Source: Candidatus Omnitrophota bacterium (GTDB lineage: Bacteria; Omnitrophota; Gorgyraeia; Zapsychrales; Zapsychraceae). From it: a stretch of 33,021 nt of DNA. A program made the translations under genes and the position numbers. Below the pieces are notes generated by a model that did not search any database, was not told where the DNA came from, and was given only the letters and a program-made list of their open reading frames with translations. Below, piece after piece: positions 31,271 through 33,021 of the stretch; within the stretch, counting starts at the first letter, position 1; every line of letters starts with the position of its first letter. The DNA is taken from the NCBI GenBank assembly GCA_029567025.1, contig JAKQLT010000217.1, positions 1 to 33,021 on the forward strand. Reading direction: 5' to 3'.

Positions 31271-32278
31271 ATGGTTTCATACAAACAATTAGGTTTTGTT
31301 AACACCAAAGAAATGTTCGCTAAAGCATTTAAAGGCCAATACGCTATTCCCGCCTATAATTTTAATAATATGGAACAAATTCAGGCGATTATTACGGCCT
31401 GTGTGGAAACGCAATCGCCGGTTATTTTGCAGGTTTCCAGCGGCGCGCGTAAATACGCGAATCAAGTCCTTTTGCAATATATGGGGCAAGGCGCGATAGA
31501 GATGATGAAGGCTTACGCTAAAGAAAAAGGATTGAAAGAAATTCCTATCGCGCTTCATTTGGATCACGGCGACACCTTTGAATTATGCAAATCCTGTATT
31601 GAAACAGGTTTTTCATCCGTTATGATTGACGGCTCGCATCATTCTTTTAATGATAATATTGCCTTAACCAAAAAAGTGGTTGAATACGCGCATCAACATG
31701 ATGTCACGGTTGAAGGCGAGCTTGGCGTTTTAGCCGGGATTGAAGATGAGGTTTCTTCCGCCGTTTCTCATTATACAAAGCCCGAAGAAGTCATTGAATT
31801 TGTCAGTAAAACCGGCGTTGATTCTTTGGCGATTTCAATTGGAACATCCCACGGCGCAAATAAATTTAAACCAGAACAATGCACGAAAAATGCGGATGGT
31901 GTTTTAGTTCCGCCGCCTTTACGTTTTGATATTTTAGAAGAAATTGAAAAGAAAATTCCGGGATTTCCTATTGTCCTTCATGGATCTTCTTCTGTTCCGG
32001 TTGACGCTGTTAAAATGATTAATTCAAATGGCGGAGCGCTTAAAGATTCTATCGGTATTCCTGAAGAACAACTTCGACGCGCGGCAAAATCTGCAGTGTG
32101 TAAAGTAAATATTGACTCCGACGGACGGCTTTGGATGACAGCCGCGATACGAAAAGTATTTGTTGAGAAACCAGCGGAATTTGACCCGAGAAAATATTTA
32201 GGCCCGGCAAGGGATGCATTGGTCATGATGTATAAACATAAAAATCAAAATGTTTTGGGTTCAGCAGGCAAAGCGTAA
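31271..32278 (+). CDS. fba: Class II fructose-bisphosphate aldolase
   Basis: The enzyme splits fructose 1,6-bisphosphate to two triose phosphates in glycolysis, or reverses that in gluconeogenesis. The 335-residue product has the zinc ligands in HLDHGD (Asp98 and His99 region), VMIDGSHHSFNDNI, the second metal region TVEGELGVLAG, SIGTSHGANKF with a His ligand, and the phosphate site VLHGSSSVP. It is the class IIB/tagatose-like branch by these motifs. GAAGGAGA precedes ATG 31271. It is followed by repeat-rich sequence, so it likely ends its unit. Confidence 0.93.
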   Translation: MVSYKQLGFVNTKEMFAKAFKGQYAIPAYNFNNMEQIQAIITACVETQSPVILQVSSGARKYANQVLLQYMGQGAIEMMKAYAKEKGLKEIPIALHLDHGDTFELCKSCIETGFSSVMIDGSHHSFNDNIALTKKVVEYAHQHDVTVEGELGVLAGIEDEVSSAVSHYTKPEEVIEFVSKTGVDSLAISIGTSHGANKFKPEQCTKNADGVLVPPPLRFDILEEIEKKIPGFPIVLHGSSSVPVDAVKMINSNGGALKDSIGIPEEQLRRAAKSAVCKVNIDSDGRLWMTAAIRKVFVEKPAEFDPRKYLGPARDALVMMYKHKNQNVLGSAGKA

Positions 32279-32298
32279 AGTTTTTTGGATTATTGGGC

Positions 32299-32319
32299 GG
32301 ACCGTTTTGGAAACGGTCC
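32299..32319. repeat. Hairpin GGACCGTTT/AAACGGTCC
   Basis: A perfect 9-base inverted repeat (32299-32307 and 32311-32319) with a 3-base loop lies 21 bases after the aldolase stop. No U-run follows. CTAC after it and GTAG near 32355 may extend the element. It looks like a dispersed palindromic repeat, possibly acting as a transcript end. Confidence 0.65.
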
Positions 32320-32376
32320 CTACGAGAAAAAGAAGGGAAAACTTTTTGTTTTTTGTAGGGCGCGATTCTCCGGGTT

Positions 32377-32475
32377 TGTCATTCCCGCATGCTTTAGGCG
32401 GGAATCCAGGTGGGAGTCATGGATCCCCGACAAAAGATTTCGGGGATGACAGTTTTATGGAAGCCAGGAATGACA
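32377..32475. repeat. TGTCATTCCCGC...GGAATGACA interspersed repeat
   Basis: TGTCATTCCCGC (32377-32388) begins an element with GCGGGAAT at 32398, an inner CCCCGA/TCGGGG hairpin, GGGGATGACA at 32442-32451 and GGAATGACA ending at 32475. It shares its ends with the copy at 11434-11514. Frames read through it are not genes. Confidence 0.7.
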
Positions 32476-32506
32476 TTTAAAAAAATATAAAAAAAGGATA
32501 AAAAAA

Positions 32507-33021
32507 ATGAAAAAAAATATAAATTTGCTTTTGTTCTTCTTTTTTATTTTTTTCGCAACATTATCTTTTGCTGGTTCGGTTTCTTTAACCACGTATTATC
32601 CTGCGCCGTTTGGTAATTATGACACGCTCCGCCTTGTGCCGCGAAGTGCTCCAGCGTGTCATGGGGATGGGGCTAATAGAGGGATTATGTATTTTGATAC
32701 AACGACGGATAGTTTTAATATTTGTGGAGCTGTTTATAATTTTGATACAGGAGCTAAATCGATTGTTTGGACGCCTGTTGAACAGTTTTGGCAACGAAAC
32801 CTCTCCTATCCTTATGCGATTATTGCATCTGGACATGAGGGTATTCCTGTTAAAAAGCTTATGGTTGGAATAAGGACAAAAGAACCTCGAGGGATTCTTG
32901 ATGTGAATGGCGGGAGTGCAGTCGATACTGATGGAGATGTAGAATCTATTTATCTTGAGGCTGAAAGCACATCTGCGGCCGTTGAAGGAGGAAGGATTTA
33001 TTTTATACCAGGGAGTGCCCC
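32507..33021 (+). CDS. Exported surface protein, N-terminal part (cut by window end)
   Basis: The frame is open from ATG 32507 to the window end, at least 171 residues. It has a signal peptide (MKKNINLLLFFFFIFFATLS, cut near FAG). Then comes VSLTTYYPAPFGNYDTLRL, a motif I associate with exported proteins of Omnitrophota. It continues with short Gly/Asp-rich beta segments (YFDTTTDSFNICGAV, GILDVNGGSAVDTDGD) like those of tail-fibre or pilin-like surface proteins. AAAAGGA lies ten bases ahead of the start. The function is unknown; the family link is from memory, not a search. Confidence 0.75.
   Translation, partial: MKKNINLLLFFFFIFFATLSFAGSVSLTTYYPAPFGNYDTLRLVPRSAPACHGDGANRGIMYFDTTTDSFNICGAVYNFDTGAKSIVWTPVEQFWQRNLSYPYAIIASGHEGIPVKKLMVGIRTKEPRGILDVNGGSAVDTDGDVESIYLEAESTSAAVEGGRIYFIPGSA

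Noticed and set aside
32250..32480. 76-residue frame after the aldolase
   Set aside because: It is made of palindromic repeats (GGACCGTTT hairpin and TGTCATTCC element) and starts inside the aldolase gene.
1..33021. CRISPR array, rRNA or tRNA genes
   Set aside because: No regularly spaced direct repeats with unique spacers, and no rRNA signature or tRNA cloverleaf, were recognised by eye. A tRNAscan-SE or Infernal run would be the decisive check.

Overview
The window is an AT-rich bacterial chromosome segment, densely coded. It probably comes from a candidate-phylum Gram-negative such as Candidatus Omnitrophota. That guess rests on an exported protein opening with a TTYYPAPFG-type motif, on short GC-rich palindromes placed after stop codons, and on the gene mix; no rRNA or tRNA is present to settle it. 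Evidence for an outer membrane is a secretin and a HlyD-like adaptor.

Layout. 1-5298: the end of prfA, prmC, murA, then trpG-trpD-trpC-trpF in overlapping order. 5339-7293: a GT39-type membrane glycosyltransferase split by a frameshift at a run of nine G. 7350-7622: a promoter, a structured RNA of about 190 nt resembling the GEMM-I (cyclic-di-GMP-I) riboswitch, and a terminator. 7681-9848: a zinc-ribbon protein, an M20 peptidase and an exported DUF3108 protein. 9815-10244: a mobile-looking four-helix-bundle (23S IVS-like) gene with a nonsense codon, flanked by inverted arrays of 7-mer repeats. 10252-13613: trpB, trpA and an M16 peptidase. 13610-14959 (minus): a secretin.

15129-20864 looks like an accessory island. 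It holds a tiny basic protein, an AAA/DUF4143 ATPase with a palindromic operator in its promoter, a transposase remnant, an AbiE-type toxin-antitoxin pair with altered toxin motifs, and a probable RiPP locus: a short Cys-containing peptide frame followed by a radical SAM/SPASM maturase. Next come an ABC exporter fused to a degenerate GGDEF domain and a minimal HlyD-like adaptor (20927-23607). A diverged second copy of the exporter's promoter and first codons lies at 18431-18492, so the peptide and maturase genes sit between two copies of the exporter's 5' end.

23731-33021 returns to housekeeping: a 56-residue small protein, rsfS, argS, recJ, rpmB (minus), an M3B oligopeptidase, an exported protein built from two repeats, a Nudix hydrolase, class II aldolase, and the start of an exported surface protein cut by the window end.

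The most novel candidate is the peptide/radical SAM/ABC-GGDEF/mini-HlyD cluster, read as a modified-peptide export system whose exporter may sense a nucleotide signal. The GEMM-like RNA about 13 kb away is a second possible cyclic-dinucleotide link. Caution: in two places (GT39 and the peptide), and possibly a third (secretin start), one extra base in a homopolymer would restore a frame, so undercalled homopolymers must be excluded.
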